A stretch of DNA of 15,699 nt from JBBSOW01 sp038259365 (lineage in GTDB: Bacteria > Actinomycetota > Actinomycetes > Propionibacteriales > Propionibacteriaceae). The DNA is taken from contig JBBSOW010000069.1 of the NCBI GenBank assembly GCA_038259365.1, forward strand, positions 1 through 15,699. The letters run 5' to 3'. The position numbers were made by a program, and so were the translations under genes. Below, piece by piece: positions 1 through 7,147 of the stretch (the first letter of the stretch is position 1; each line of letters begins with the position of its first letter). The notes under the pieces were generated by a model. It did no database searches. It was not told the DNA's origin and saw nothing but the letters and a program-made list of their open reading frames with translations.

Positions 1-648
1 CGGCTCCTCAAGGGGCTCGTCGGCATCGATTCCGAGGCCGGGCCCACCGAGATCGCGATCCTCGCCGATCACACCGCGGACCCGCTGCACGTCGCCGCCG
101 ACCTCATCTCCCAAGCCGAGCACGATCCGCTGGCGGGTTCGGTGCTGGTCACCGACGACGAGGCCCTCATCGCGGCCGTCCAGGACGAGGTGGCGCGCCA
201 GGTGGCCGGCACCCCCCACCGCGACCGCGTCGAGACCGCGCTGGCCGGCCGCCAGTCCGCGATCCTGCGCGTGCTCGATATGACACAGGGCCTGGCCGTC
301 GTCGACGCCTACGCCGCCGAACACCTCGAGATCCAGACCGCCGACGCCGCCGAGCTGGCCGAGCGGGTCACCAACGCCGGCGCCATCTTCGTCGGGGCGT
401 GGTCCCCGGTCTCGGTGGGGGACTACTGCGCCGGCTCCACCCACGTGCTGCCCACGGCCGGGTGCGCGCGGCACTCCTCGGGGCTGAACGTGCGCAGCTT
501 CTTCAAGGCCGTCCACCTCATCCACTACTCCCAGGGCGCCCTGCGCGATGTCGCCCCGCAGGTGCGTGCCTTCGCCGACGCGGAGAACCTGCCCGCCCAC
601 GGCGACGCGGTGAGCCTGCGGTTCGCCGACGATCCGCGTAGCTCATGA
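1..648 (+). CDS. hisD: Histidinol dehydrogenase, C-terminal half (5' truncated by window edge)
   Basis: Catalyses the last two steps of histidine synthesis, NAD-dependent oxidation of L-histidinol through histidinal to histidine, in the cytoplasm. The frame is open from base 1, so the gene begins upstream; 215 residues are visible of a family that usually has about 430-440. In fragment numbering, the motif SQAEHDP supplies the expected zinc ligands Gln38 and His41, and Asp141 (VGDYCAG) and His200 (LPAHGDAV) match the other two. The AAEHLEI segment carries the catalytic Glu107-His108 pair, and STHVLPT carries the conserved His148. All key residues are intact, so the fragment looks functional. 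The TGA stop overlaps the hisC ATG (ATGA, 645-648), which indicates translational coupling. Confidence 0.96.
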   Translation, partial: RLLKGLVGIDSEAGPTEIAILADHTADPLHVAADLISQAEHDPLAGSVLVTDDEALIAAVQDEVARQVAGTPHRDRVETALAGRQSAILRVLDMTQGLAVVDAYAAEHLEIQTADAAELAERVTNAGAIFVGAWSPVSVGDYCAGSTHVLPTAGCARHSSGLNVRSFFKAVHLIHYSQGALRDVAPQVRAFADAENLPAHGDAVSLRFADDPRSS

Positions 649-1745
649 CCCACTCGCTGAGCGATCTGCCGCTGCGGCCCGAGCTGGCCGGCGTCGAGCC
701 CTACGGCGCCCCGCAACTGGACGTCGACGTGCTCCTCAACGTCAACGAGAACCCCTATCCGCCCAGCGAGGAGTTGCGGGCCCGGCTCGCCGAGGCCGTC
801 GCCGTTGCCGCGGCGGACGTGAACCGCTACCCCGACAGGGAGGCGTGGGCGCTGCGCACGGACCTGGCGCGCTACCTCGGCCACGGCCTGGGCCCGGAGA
901 ACCTCTGGGCGGCCAACGGCAGCAACGAGGCGATGACCCACGTCCTCGGGGCATTCGCCGGCCCGGGCCGCTCCGCCATGACCTTCACCCCGAGCTACTC
1001 GATGTATCCCGAGTACGCCCGCAACACCCACACCGCCTGGCTGACCGCCCCGCGCGAACCGGACTTCAGCATCGACGTCGACGCCGCCACCGCGGCCATC
1101 GCCGACGCCCAGCCGGACGTCGTCCTCCTCACCACGCCCAACAACCCGACGGGCACGGCGACGCCGCTGGAGACGATCGAGGCGATACTCGAGGTGGCTC
1201 CGAGGATGGTCGTCGTCGACGAGGCCTACCAGGAATTCGTCCGCGCCGGCACGCGCTCGGCCTGCGAGCTCCTGCCCGCCCACCCGCGCCTGATCGTGTC
1301 CCGGACGATGTCCAAGGCCTTCGCCTTCGCCGGCGGGCGCCTGGGCTATCTCGCGGCCTCGGCCGCGGTGGTGGACGCCTGCCGCATCGTCCGGCTGCCC
1401 TACCACCTCTCCGCGCTCACCCAGGCGGCCGCGCGCGTGGCGCTGGCCAGCTCCGAGGAACTGTTGGGTGGGGTCGAGGCGTTACGCAACGAGCGCGACG
1501 CACTCGTGGGCTGGCTGCGCGAACAGGGGCTGGAGGTGGCCGAGACCGACGCCAACTTCGCCTTGTTCGGCCGCTTCGTCGATCGCCACGCCGTTTGGCA
1601 GGGCCTGTTGGATCGCGGCGTGCTGATCCGGGAGACCGGTCCCGCGGGCTGGCTGCGGGTATCAGCCGGCACGCCCTCGGAGATGGCCGCCTTTCGCTCG
1701 GCCCTGCTCGAGGTGCTCGCGGATTCGAGGTCGCTGCCAGCATGA
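645..1745 (+). CDS. hisC: Histidinol-phosphate aminotransferase
   Basis: PLP-dependent transaminase that converts imidazole-acetol phosphate and glutamate to histidinol phosphate and 2-oxoglutarate. It has 366 residues, normal for the family, with an aminotransferase class I/II fold. Visible motifs are the N-terminal NENPYPPSE, the NGSNEA cofactor phosphate-binding turn (91-96), NNPTG (166-170), VDEAY (191-195, with the PLP-ring Asp192 and Tyr195), and SRTMSKAFAFAGGRLGY, where Lys224 is the Schiff-base lysine and Arg232 is conserved. The C-terminal WLRVSAGTPSEM resembles the substrate-carboxylate Arg region. The ATG start overlaps the hisD stop; there is no strong ribosome site, which fits coupled translation. 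An 83-base gap follows before hisB. Confidence 0.96.
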   Translation: MTHSLSDLPLRPELAGVEPYGAPQLDVDVLLNVNENPYPPSEELRARLAEAVAVAAADVNRYPDREAWALRTDLARYLGHGLGPENLWAANGSNEAMTHVLGAFAGPGRSAMTFTPSYSMYPEYARNTHTAWLTAPREPDFSIDVDAATAAIADAQPDVVLLTTPNNPTGTATPLETIEAILEVAPRMVVVDEAYQEFVRAGTRSACELLPAHPRLIVSRTMSKAFAFAGGRLGYLAASAAVVDACRIVRLPYHLSALTQAAARVALASSEELLGGVEALRNERDALVGWLREQGLEVAETDANFALFGRFVDRHAVWQGLLDRGVLIRETGPAGWLRVSAGTPSEMAAFRSALLEVLADSRSLPA

Positions 1746-1762
1746 CAGACTGATCCGGCCGC

Positions 1763-1804
1763 TTGGCACCGATATCTGCGCCGAACAGATAGCTGAGCCT
1801 CAGC
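1763..1804 (+). promoter_or_regulatory. Two adjacent inverted repeats and a promoter-like pair in the hisC-hisB gap
   Basis: Within the 83-base gap there are two perfect short inverted repeats side by side: TATCTG (1773-1778) with CAGATA (1786-1791) around a 7-base loop, and GCTGAG (1792-1797) with CTCAGC (1799-1804) around one base. A TTGGCA (1763-1768) lies 17 bases before CAGATA, which gives a weak -35/-10 pair in which the second repeat arm covers the possible -10. This could be an operator-covered internal promoter, or a small RNA hairpin between cistrons. The sequence shows only the repeats; the function is inferred. Confidence 0.3.
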
Positions 1805-1828
1805 GGTCCGACATCGCGAAGGGAAACC

Positions 1829-2449
1829 ATGGCAACGAACCGAGTGGCGGAGCTGAACCGGGGCACGAGCGAGTCGAGCGTGCAGTTGCGGCTCGATCTC
1901 GACGGCACCGGCGTGGCCGAGATCTCCACCGGGGTCGGCTTCTACGATCACATGCTCACCGCCTTGACCCAGCACGCCCTGTTCGATCTGGCCATCGAGA
2001 CCATCGGCGACGTCGAGATCGACGCCCACCACAGCGTCGAGGACACCGCCATCGTCTTGGGCCAGGCCATCCGGGCGGCCCTGGGCGATAAGGCGGGCAT
2101 CCGCCGCTTCGGTGACGCCCTCGTGCCGCTGGACGAGGCGTTGGCCCGCTGCGTCGTCGATGTCTCGGGCCGCGCCTACTGCGTGCACACCGGAGAGCCG
2201 CCGGGCCAGGAGTACGTGCTCATCGGCGGCGGACGCGGCGGGGTGCCCTACGCGGGCTCGCTGACCCGCCACGTCGTCGAGACCATCGCGTCCAACGCCG
2301 GCATCTGCATCCACCTGGAACTGATCGCGGGCAGGGATCCGCACCACATTGTCGAGGCCCAGTTCAAGGCGCTCGCCCGCGCCCTGCGCTCGGCCGTCGA
2401 GGACGATCCGCGCGTGAGCGGGGTGCCCAGCACCAAAGGCGCGCTGTGA
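1829..2449 (+). CDS. hisB: Imidazoleglycerol-phosphate dehydratase
   Basis: Dehydrates imidazole-glycerol phosphate to imidazole-acetol phosphate, the substrate of HisC; a cytoplasmic manganese enzyme that forms 24-mers in known members. At 206 residues it is the monofunctional form, without the N-terminal HAD phosphatase domain of the enterobacterial HisB. The family's metal-binding signatures are intact: GVGFYDHML (35-43), DAHHSVEDTA (65-74) and DPHHIVEAQFKALARAL (170-186), plus the C-terminal STKG (201-204). The start is chosen for the GAAGGGA ribosome site about 5 bases upstream and the family-typical N-terminus (RVAELNRGTSE). The stop overlaps the hisH start as GTGA. Confidence 0.97.
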   Translation: MATNRVAELNRGTSESSVQLRLDLDGTGVAEISTGVGFYDHMLTALTQHALFDLAIETIGDVEIDAHHSVEDTAIVLGQAIRAALGDKAGIRRFGDALVPLDEALARCVVDVSGRAYCVHTGEPPGQEYVLIGGGRGGVPYAGSLTRHVVETIASNAGICIHLELIAGRDPHHIVEAQFKALARALRSAVEDDPRVSGVPSTKGAL

Positions 2450-3114
2450 GCCCCCCGGCCCCGCGTCTTTCCCCGGACTCGAGACCCTCGGTGGCGGTGT
2501 TCGACTACGGCTCGGGCAACCTCCGTTCGGCCGAGCGGGCGCTGGCCGCGACGGGGGCCCGCGTGAGCGTGACGTCCGATCTGGCGCGCGCCCGCGCCGC
2601 CGACGGTCTCGTCCTGCCCGGCGTCGGCGCCTTCTCGGCGTGCATGGCCGGGCTGAGCGCCGCCGGGGGGGACGATCTGGTGCTGGAGCGTGCCCGAGAG
2701 GGACGGCCCGTGCTGGCCGTCTGCGTGGGTCACCAGATCCTGTTCGAGCGCGGCGTCGAGCACGGCGCGCAGACGGCGGGCTGCGGGCTGTGGCCGGCGG
2801 CGGTGGATCGGCTCACCTCCGAACGCCTGCCCCACATGGGCTGGAACACCGTGCAGGCCGCGGAGGGCTCGCGGCTATTCGCCGACGTGGAGGACGAACG
2901 GTTTTATTTCGTGCACTCCTTCGGGGTGCACGACGCCAAGGCGCTCACCGAAGCCGAACCCGAAGCCAGGCTCACCTGGGCCGAGCACGACGGTGACCGT
3001 TTCCTCGCCGCCGTGGAATCCGGGTCCGTCTGTTCCACCCAGTTCCACCCCGAGAAGTCCGGGGAGGCGGGCGCCCGCCTGCTGCGCAACTGGGTCGCCA
3101 CCCTGACCGATTAA
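2446..3114 (+). CDS. hisH: Imidazole glycerol phosphate synthase, glutaminase subunit HisH
   Basis: Class I glutamine amidotransferase subunit that hydrolyses glutamine and channels ammonia to HisF for imidazole-glycerol phosphate and AICAR formation. It has 222 residues. The catalytic triad is visible: Cys93 in AVCVGHQILFERG, and His201 and Glu203 in STQFHPEKSG. Also typical are FDYGSGNLRS (19-28), LPGVGAF (57-63), PHMGWN (129-134) and YFVHSF (154-159). The nucleophile elbow reads CVGHQ where HisH proteins usually have C(L/V)GMQ. The GTG start at 2446 is supported by the GTGA overlap with hisB and an AAAGG site at 2435-2439; it adds about 14 residues before the conserved core, so in-frame GTG codons at 2491 and 2497 are alternatives. 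The partner hisF is not in the window. Confidence 0.95.
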   Translation: MSPPAPRLSPDSRPSVAVFDYGSGNLRSAERALAATGARVSVTSDLARARAADGLVLPGVGAFSACMAGLSAAGGDDLVLERAREGRPVLAVCVGHQILFERGVEHGAQTAGCGLWPAAVDRLTSERLPHMGWNTVQAAEGSRLFADVEDERFYFVHSFGVHDAKALTEAEPEARLTWAEHDGDRFLAAVESGSVCSTQFHPEKSGEAGARLLRNWVATLTD

Positions 3115-3119
3115 GATCT

Positions 3120-3190
3120 GCGCAAACTGGCCCTGAGCGGCACACCGAACGCGTACGGGGCTCGGCAGGCCGCGCAGGGGCAGTTTGCGC
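3120..3190 (+). terminator. Long hairpin just downstream of hisH (possible terminator or repeat element)
   Basis: The arms GCGCAAACTGGCCCT (3120-3134) and AGGGGCAGTTTGCGC (3176-3190) pair at 14 of 15 positions across a 41-base interior. The interior can add GCGG (3137-3140) with CCGC (3170-3173) and CCGA (3145-3148) with TCGG (3162-3165). The first arm begins 5 bases after the hisH stop, where a terminator would be expected. No T-run follows, so it is not a classical intrinsic terminator; it may be a U-less terminator, an mRNA 3'-end stabiliser, or a copy of a dispersed palindromic repeat. Confidence 0.4.
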
Positions 3191-3264
3191 GGAGACTGGC
3201 CGGCCGATATTCGCCGGTCGGTGCTGCCCGAACGCGGTTGATCGCCGGGTGGAAAGCTGTGGTC

Positions 3265-3843
3265 ATGGTGAGCCAAATGGAAATCTCGTTCGTTCAGGCG
3301 GTCGACGTGGTGCTGGCGGCCGTCGGCATGTACGCGGCCTTTCTGATCATGGTCCGGGTCTTAGGGGCCCGCGTGCTGGCCAGGATGTCCACCTTCGATC
3401 TGCTCGTCACCCTCATGATGGGCGCGGTGGCCGGTCGCGTGGTCCTCGGCAACACCCCTGTGCTGCCGGCGGGGGTGTTGGGGCTCGGCACCTTGCTGGT
3501 GTGCGAGGTCGTCCTCGGGCTGGGCCGATCGCAACGCTTCGGCCACCGCCTGCTCACCCCGCCCCCGGTGCTCATCATCAACGACGGCCGGATGCTCCCC
3601 GACGGCCTGCGAAAGGCCCACATCACCCCGAGCGAGGTCATGGTCGCCTTGCGGCAACACGGCGTGCGCGACATGCACGAGGTCGCCTACGGCATCTTCG
3701 AGCCGACGGGCACGATCAGCGTGCTGCGCGCGGGGCGTGGCGTCTCGGAGGAGCTCCTGACCGACGTGACGATCCCGCCGCCGCACAAGGGAGGGAGGGG
3801 CCTCGCCGACCCGACCGAAGACGGCTGGGACCGCAAGGGATGA
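3265..3843 (+). CDS. DUF421/YetF-type membrane protein
   Basis: A predicted 192-residue inner-membrane protein of the DUF421 family, whose best-known relatives are the Bacillus YetF/YrbG-type proteins; its biochemical role is not established. Three hydrophobic segments lie at about residues 12-30, 42-60 and 64-85. They are followed by a small cytoplasmic domain with family-typical text: PVLIINDGRML (101-111), LRKAHITPSEVMVALRQHGV (115-134) and HEVAYGIFEPTGTISVL (138-154). The characteristic RVLGARVLARMSTFDLLVTL joins the first two helices. The ATG at 3265 is preferred because GGTGGAAA lies about 9 bases upstream; an in-frame TTG at 3238 would add nine residues without a better site. It sits between hisH and hisA, has no obvious tie to histidine synthesis, and looks like an insertion into the his cluster. 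Confidence 0.82.
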   Translation: MVSQMEISFVQAVDVVLAAVGMYAAFLIMVRVLGARVLARMSTFDLLVTLMMGAVAGRVVLGNTPVLPAGVLGLGTLLVCEVVLGLGRSQRFGHRLLTPPPVLIINDGRMLPDGLRKAHITPSEVMVALRQHGVRDMHEVAYGIFEPTGTISVLRAGRGVSEELLTDVTIPPPHKGGRGLADPTEDGWDRKG

Positions 3844-3954
3844 GGGCGGCCAAATCGATTGGCGACCCTCGACGCCCGTTTGGCTCGTCGACAATCTGGA
3901 CAACTCCTGCCGTCCGGCCCGCCCGGCTGGCGGACCGCCGCCGCCAATCTCGGC

Positions 3955-3970
3955 TAAAGTCTCACGCGTG
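3955..3970 (+). promoter_or_regulatory. Leaderless promoter for hisA: -10 element TAAAGT placed 7 bases before the GTG start
   Basis: TAAAGT (3955-3960) fits the actinobacterial TANNNT -10 pattern, and the hisA GTG begins at 3968. A transcription start the usual 6-8 bases after the -10 would fall on or beside the GTG, so the mRNA would have no leader. In agreement, no purine-rich ribosome site is visible upstream of the GTG. No convincing -35 hexamer is seen, which is common for such promoters. It would drive hisA and the tightly linked genes after it. Confidence 0.5.
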
Positions 3971-4747
3971 AAACCTTTGGTGTTACTGCCCGCCGTGGAT
4001 GTCATCGGCGGGCAAGCGGTCCAGCTGGTGCAGGGCGTCGCGGGCAGCGAGAAGACCTTCGGCGACCCCATCGCGGCCGCCCTGCGTTGGCAAGGCCAAG
4101 GCGCCGAATGGTTACACCTGGTGGATCTTGACGCTGCCTTCGGGCGAGGGAGCAACGCCGAGGTGCTGGCCTCGGTGATCGACGCGGTGGACTGCGACGT
4201 CGAGCTGTCCGGCGGTATCCGCGACGACGCCAGCCTGCAACGAGCCCTCGACACCGGGTGTCGGCGGGTCAACGTCGGCACCGCGGCCCTGGAGAACCCC
4301 GCCTGGGTCGAGCAGATCATCGAGACGCACGGCGACCGCATCGCGGTGGGCCTGGACGTGTTGGGGGATCGGCTCGCTGCGCGAGGCTGGACCCGTGCGG
4401 GCGGCGCCCTCCTCGAGACCCTCGATCGCCTGCACGCCGCCGGCTGCGCCCGCTTCGTGGTGACCGACGTGGCCTGCGATGGCATGCTGTCGGGACCAAA
4501 CCTGGAGCTGCTCGCGCGGGTGTGCGAACGCACCGATTCCCCCGTGGTGGCCAGCGGGGGAATCAGCACCCTCGACGACGTGGCCGCGCTCCGCGGCCTC
4601 GTCGAGACCGGCGTGGAGGGGGCCATCATCGGGACCGCGCTCTACGTCGGCAACTTCGAGCTGGCCGACGCCCTGGCGATCGCCGGCGGTGCGCCCGGCA
4701 CGGAAGCCAGCGCCGCGCCCAGCGCCGTAGGAGGAACAACACCATGA
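3968..4747 (+). CDS. hisA: HisA/PriA-type phosphoribosyl isomerase
   Basis: A TIM-barrel isomerase that converts ProFAR to PRFAR in histidine synthesis. In many Actinobacteria the same protein (PriA) also does the TrpF step of tryptophan synthesis. It has 259 residues; the body resembles actinobacterial PriA closely (LVDLDAAFGRGSN, VELSGGIRDD, RVNVGTAALENP, VASGGISTLDD). Catalytic Asp11 and Asp171 (VTDVACDGM) are present, as are Arg139-Gly-Trp141, matching the RGW loop linked to the TrpF activity of PriA. At position 19 there is Gln (AVQLVQG) where the family normally has Arg, a substrate-binding residue. The last 20 or so residues are an Ala/Pro/Thr-rich extension beyond the usual end. The GTG start is supported by the leaderless promoter. 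The stop overlaps the next start (ATGA, 4744-4747). Confidence 0.94.
   Translation: MKPLVLLPAVDVIGGQAVQLVQGVAGSEKTFGDPIAAALRWQGQGAEWLHLVDLDAAFGRGSNAEVLASVIDAVDCDVELSGGIRDDASLQRALDTGCRRVNVGTAALENPAWVEQIIETHGDRIAVGLDVLGDRLAARGWTRAGGALLETLDRLHAAGCARFVVTDVACDGMLSGPNLELLARVCERTDSPVVASGGISTLDDVAALRGLVETGVEGAIIGTALYVGNFELADALAIAGGAPGTEASAAPSAVGGTTP
4729..4734 (+). promoter_or_regulatory. Perfect AGGAGG ribosome binding site for the reductase/HAD gene
   Basis: AGGAGG ends 9 bases before the ATG at 4744. This is the strongest ribosome site in the window. It fixes the start of the 798-residue protein, even though the frame is open for 162 more codons upstream inside hisA. Confidence 0.8.
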
Positions 4748-7140
4748 GCACGAGCATGAACGCGAGTTCAGCGGCCCCGGCCTCGGCCTTTCGCGCCGTC
4801 GACGCCAGCGAGCTGGCCGACCCGGCCACCGCGCCGCTGCTGGAGGGGCGCCTCGCGGACCTGTTGGGCGGCAAGAAGATCTTCATGACCGGGGTCACCG
4901 GCTTCATCGGTGAGCAGCTGTTGTGGAAGATCCTCACCGAACTCCCCGACACCAGCGTCGGCGTCCTCGTGCGCCGCAAGGGCTCGGCCACCGCGCAGGC
5001 CCGCGTGTTAAGCCTGGTGAAGAAGCAGATCTTCGCCGACGTCCGCGAACGCTTCGGCGGCGCCGAGGAACTGATGGCGGCCCGCATCGACGTCGTCGAG
5101 GGGGACCTGCCCGGGGTGCCCGCGCTGCCCGGCGATCTCGACATCGTGGTCCACTGCGCTGGCGACGTCTCCTTCGACCCGCCGATCGATCAGGCGTTTC
5201 GTACCAACACGGTGGGTACCAAGGCGCTGATGACCCGGATGCTCGAGGCCGTCACCGACTCCGACGGCAACCTCACCAAGATCCCGCACTACGTGCACGT
5301 CTCCACCGCCTACACCGCCGGGCGGCGGCGCGGCGCGATCCCCGAGGCGATCCACGCCCACGACATCGACTACGAGGCCGAGACGGCCGCCGGGCTGGCG
5401 ATGCGGGAGCAGCTGGAGGCCGAATCGCGGACCAGCGCCCGGCTCACGCGGTTCCGCTCCGAGGCCGAACGCGATCATCGGCAGGCCGGCTTCCTCACCA
5501 CGGCCGCCGACACGGAGAAGAGACGCAAGGCCTGGATCCAGGCTCGGCTGGTCGAGGCCGGCACCGAGCGGGCGCGCTCGCTGGGGTGGACCGACGTCTA
5601 CACCTTCACCAAGGCCCTCGGCGAACGGGTGGTGGCCGACGTCGGGAAGAACATTCGCGTCTCGGTGGTCCGTCCGGCCATCGTCGAGTCCTCCTGGAAG
5701 CACCCTTACCCGGGCTGGATCGAGGGCTTCAAGATGGCCGAGCCGCTCATCCTGGCCTACGGCAAGGGCAACCTGCCGGAATTCCCGGCCTCCCCCGACG
5801 CGGTCGTGGACATCATTCCGTGCGACCTTGTCGTCAACGGGATCGTCGCGATCTGCGCGACAGAGCCGCCAGTGGGTGAGCCGTGGTTCTACCACCTGAA
5901 CTCCGGCGCCCGGAATCCGCTCACGTTCCAGGCGATCTACCACCATATCCGCAGCTACTTCCTCGAGCACCCCTTCATGGACAAGGAAGGGGAGCCGATC
6001 GAGGTGCCGGAATGGGACTTTCCCGGCGCGGCCGCGGTGGAGCGGCGGTTGGCCGCCACCGAACGGGCCCACGCGCTGGCCGAGCGCCTGATCCGGTTCG
6101 CTCCGCGCTCGAGCTGGACGCGCTCGTTCGCCAAGGGGATGGACAAGACCCAGCAGCGGTTGGACTTCCTGCGGCGCCACCTTTCGCTGTACAACGAGTA
6201 CGCCCAGTCCGAGCTGCACTTCGTGGACGACAACACCCTCCGGCTGCACAACTCGTTGGATCCCGAGGACCTCGACGCCTTCGCGTTCGACACTGCGGCC
6301 TACGACTGGCCCACCTACGTCAACGAGGTGCACGTTCCCTCGGTCACCGCACCCGTGCGACGCCTCGACGCGCTCAAGCGCAAGCGCGGGCGGCGTCCGA
6401 GCACCTTCAAGGCGCTGACCAGGCAGACCGACCCCAAGACCAAGGTGCTGGCCGCCTTCGACCTCGACGGCACGGTGATGTCGGGCAACGTCATCGAGAC
6501 CTACCTGTGGACCAAGCTGCCCGGCGTCGATCCGATCGGCCAGCTCACCGAGATCGTCAGCCTGCTGGGCCGGCTGCCCAGCTATCTGCACGCCGAGCGA
6601 CGGGATCGAGGCACGTTCCTCCGCGCCTTCTACCGCCGCTACAAGGGCTTCGACATGGCCGAGCTGGAGCGCTTCATCGACGCCGAGGTGGCGCCGTGGA
6701 TCATGGACAAGGTCTCCGAGGACGCGATTCAGCGGCTGCGCGAGCACCGCGAGGCGGGTCATCAAACGATCCTGTTGACCGGTGCCATCCGCCCGCTCAC
6801 CCGCCCGCTGGCCGAGCTGTTCGACGTCATCATCGCCGCCGATCTCGAGGTGGACGCGAACGGCGTCGCCACCGGCTTTTTGACCGGCCCGCCCATGGTG
6901 GGGGAATCGCGTTCGGCGTGGCTGGCGCACTATGCGCGGTTGCACGGCGTCGATTTGGCCAAGAGCTACGCCTACGCCGACTCCCACGTCGATCTGCCGA
7001 TGTTGTCCACGGTCGGCAGCCCCGTGGCGGTCAGCCCCGACGTGGCGCTGATGCGAGCCGCCAACGCCAACCAGTGGACCATCGTGCAGTGGCAGGCCCG
7101 CCCCCAACGCCCTCGCTGGAAGCTCCCGAAACGGCCCTGA
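4744..7140 (+). CDS. Fatty acyl-CoA reductase-like / HAD-IB phosphatase fusion protein
   Basis: A predicted cytoplasmic two-enzyme protein of 798 residues. Residues 43-400 form an extended-SDR, NAD-binding-4 (male-sterility type) domain: TGVTGFIG (49-56) binds NADP(H), HVSTAYT (185-191) holds the catalytic Ser/Thr, and Tyr286 and Lys290 (DVYTFTKALGE) form the YxxxK pair. The long spacer before YTFTK and the text around it recall Marinobacter-type fatty acyl-CoA reductases. Residues 430-535 look like the reductase C-terminal domain (DPEDLDAFAFD, then DWPTY). Residues 566-798 are an HAD-IB domain: FDLDGT (Asp573, Asp575), LLTGAI (Thr679), and AYADSHVDLPML (Asp746, Asp750). Arg723 stands where motif III Lys is expected. 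It may make fatty alcohols or aldehydes and dephosphorylate an unknown partner substrate; that is inference. It is coupled to hisA by ATGA. Confidence 0.85.
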   Translation: MSTSMNASSAAPASAFRAVDASELADPATAPLLEGRLADLLGGKKIFMTGVTGFIGEQLLWKILTELPDTSVGVLVRRKGSATAQARVLSLVKKQIFADVRERFGGAEELMAARIDVVEGDLPGVPALPGDLDIVVHCAGDVSFDPPIDQAFRTNTVGTKALMTRMLEAVTDSDGNLTKIPHYVHVSTAYTAGRRRGAIPEAIHAHDIDYEAETAAGLAMREQLEAESRTSARLTRFRSEAERDHRQAGFLTTAADTEKRRKAWIQARLVEAGTERARSLGWTDVYTFTKALGERVVADVGKNIRVSVVRPAIVESSWKHPYPGWIEGFKMAEPLILAYGKGNLPEFPASPDAVVDIIPCDLVVNGIVAICATEPPVGEPWFYHLNSGARNPLTFQAIYHHIRSYFLEHPFMDKEGEPIEVPEWDFPGAAAVERRLAATERAHALAERLIRFAPRSSWTRSFAKGMDKTQQRLDFLRRHLSLYNEYAQSELHFVDDNTLRLHNSLDPEDLDAFAFDTAAYDWPTYVNEVHVPSVTAPVRRLDALKRKRGRRPSTFKALTRQTDPKTKVLAAFDLDGTVMSGNVIETYLWTKLPGVDPIGQLTEIVSLLGRLPSYLHAERRDRGTFLRAFYRRYKGFDMAELERFIDAEVAPWIMDKVSEDAIQRLREHREAGHQTILLTGAIRPLTRPLAELFDVIIAADLEVDANGVATGFLTGPPMVGESRSAWLAHYARLHGVDLAKSYAYADSHVDLPMLSTVGSPVAVSPDVALMRAANANQWTIVQWQARPQRPRWKLPKRP

Positions 7141-7147
7141 GCTGACG

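Noticed and set aside
3850..3862. CCAAATCGATTGG near-palindrome after the DUF421 gene
   Set aside because: It is symmetric only if one A is removed, and it is too short to stand out in a 124-base gap.
4258..4743. Upstream extension of the reductase/HAD frame by 162 codons
   Set aside because: This part overlaps hisA in another frame, is Arg-rich and lacks motifs; a perfect AGGAGG site and ATG at 4744 define the start.
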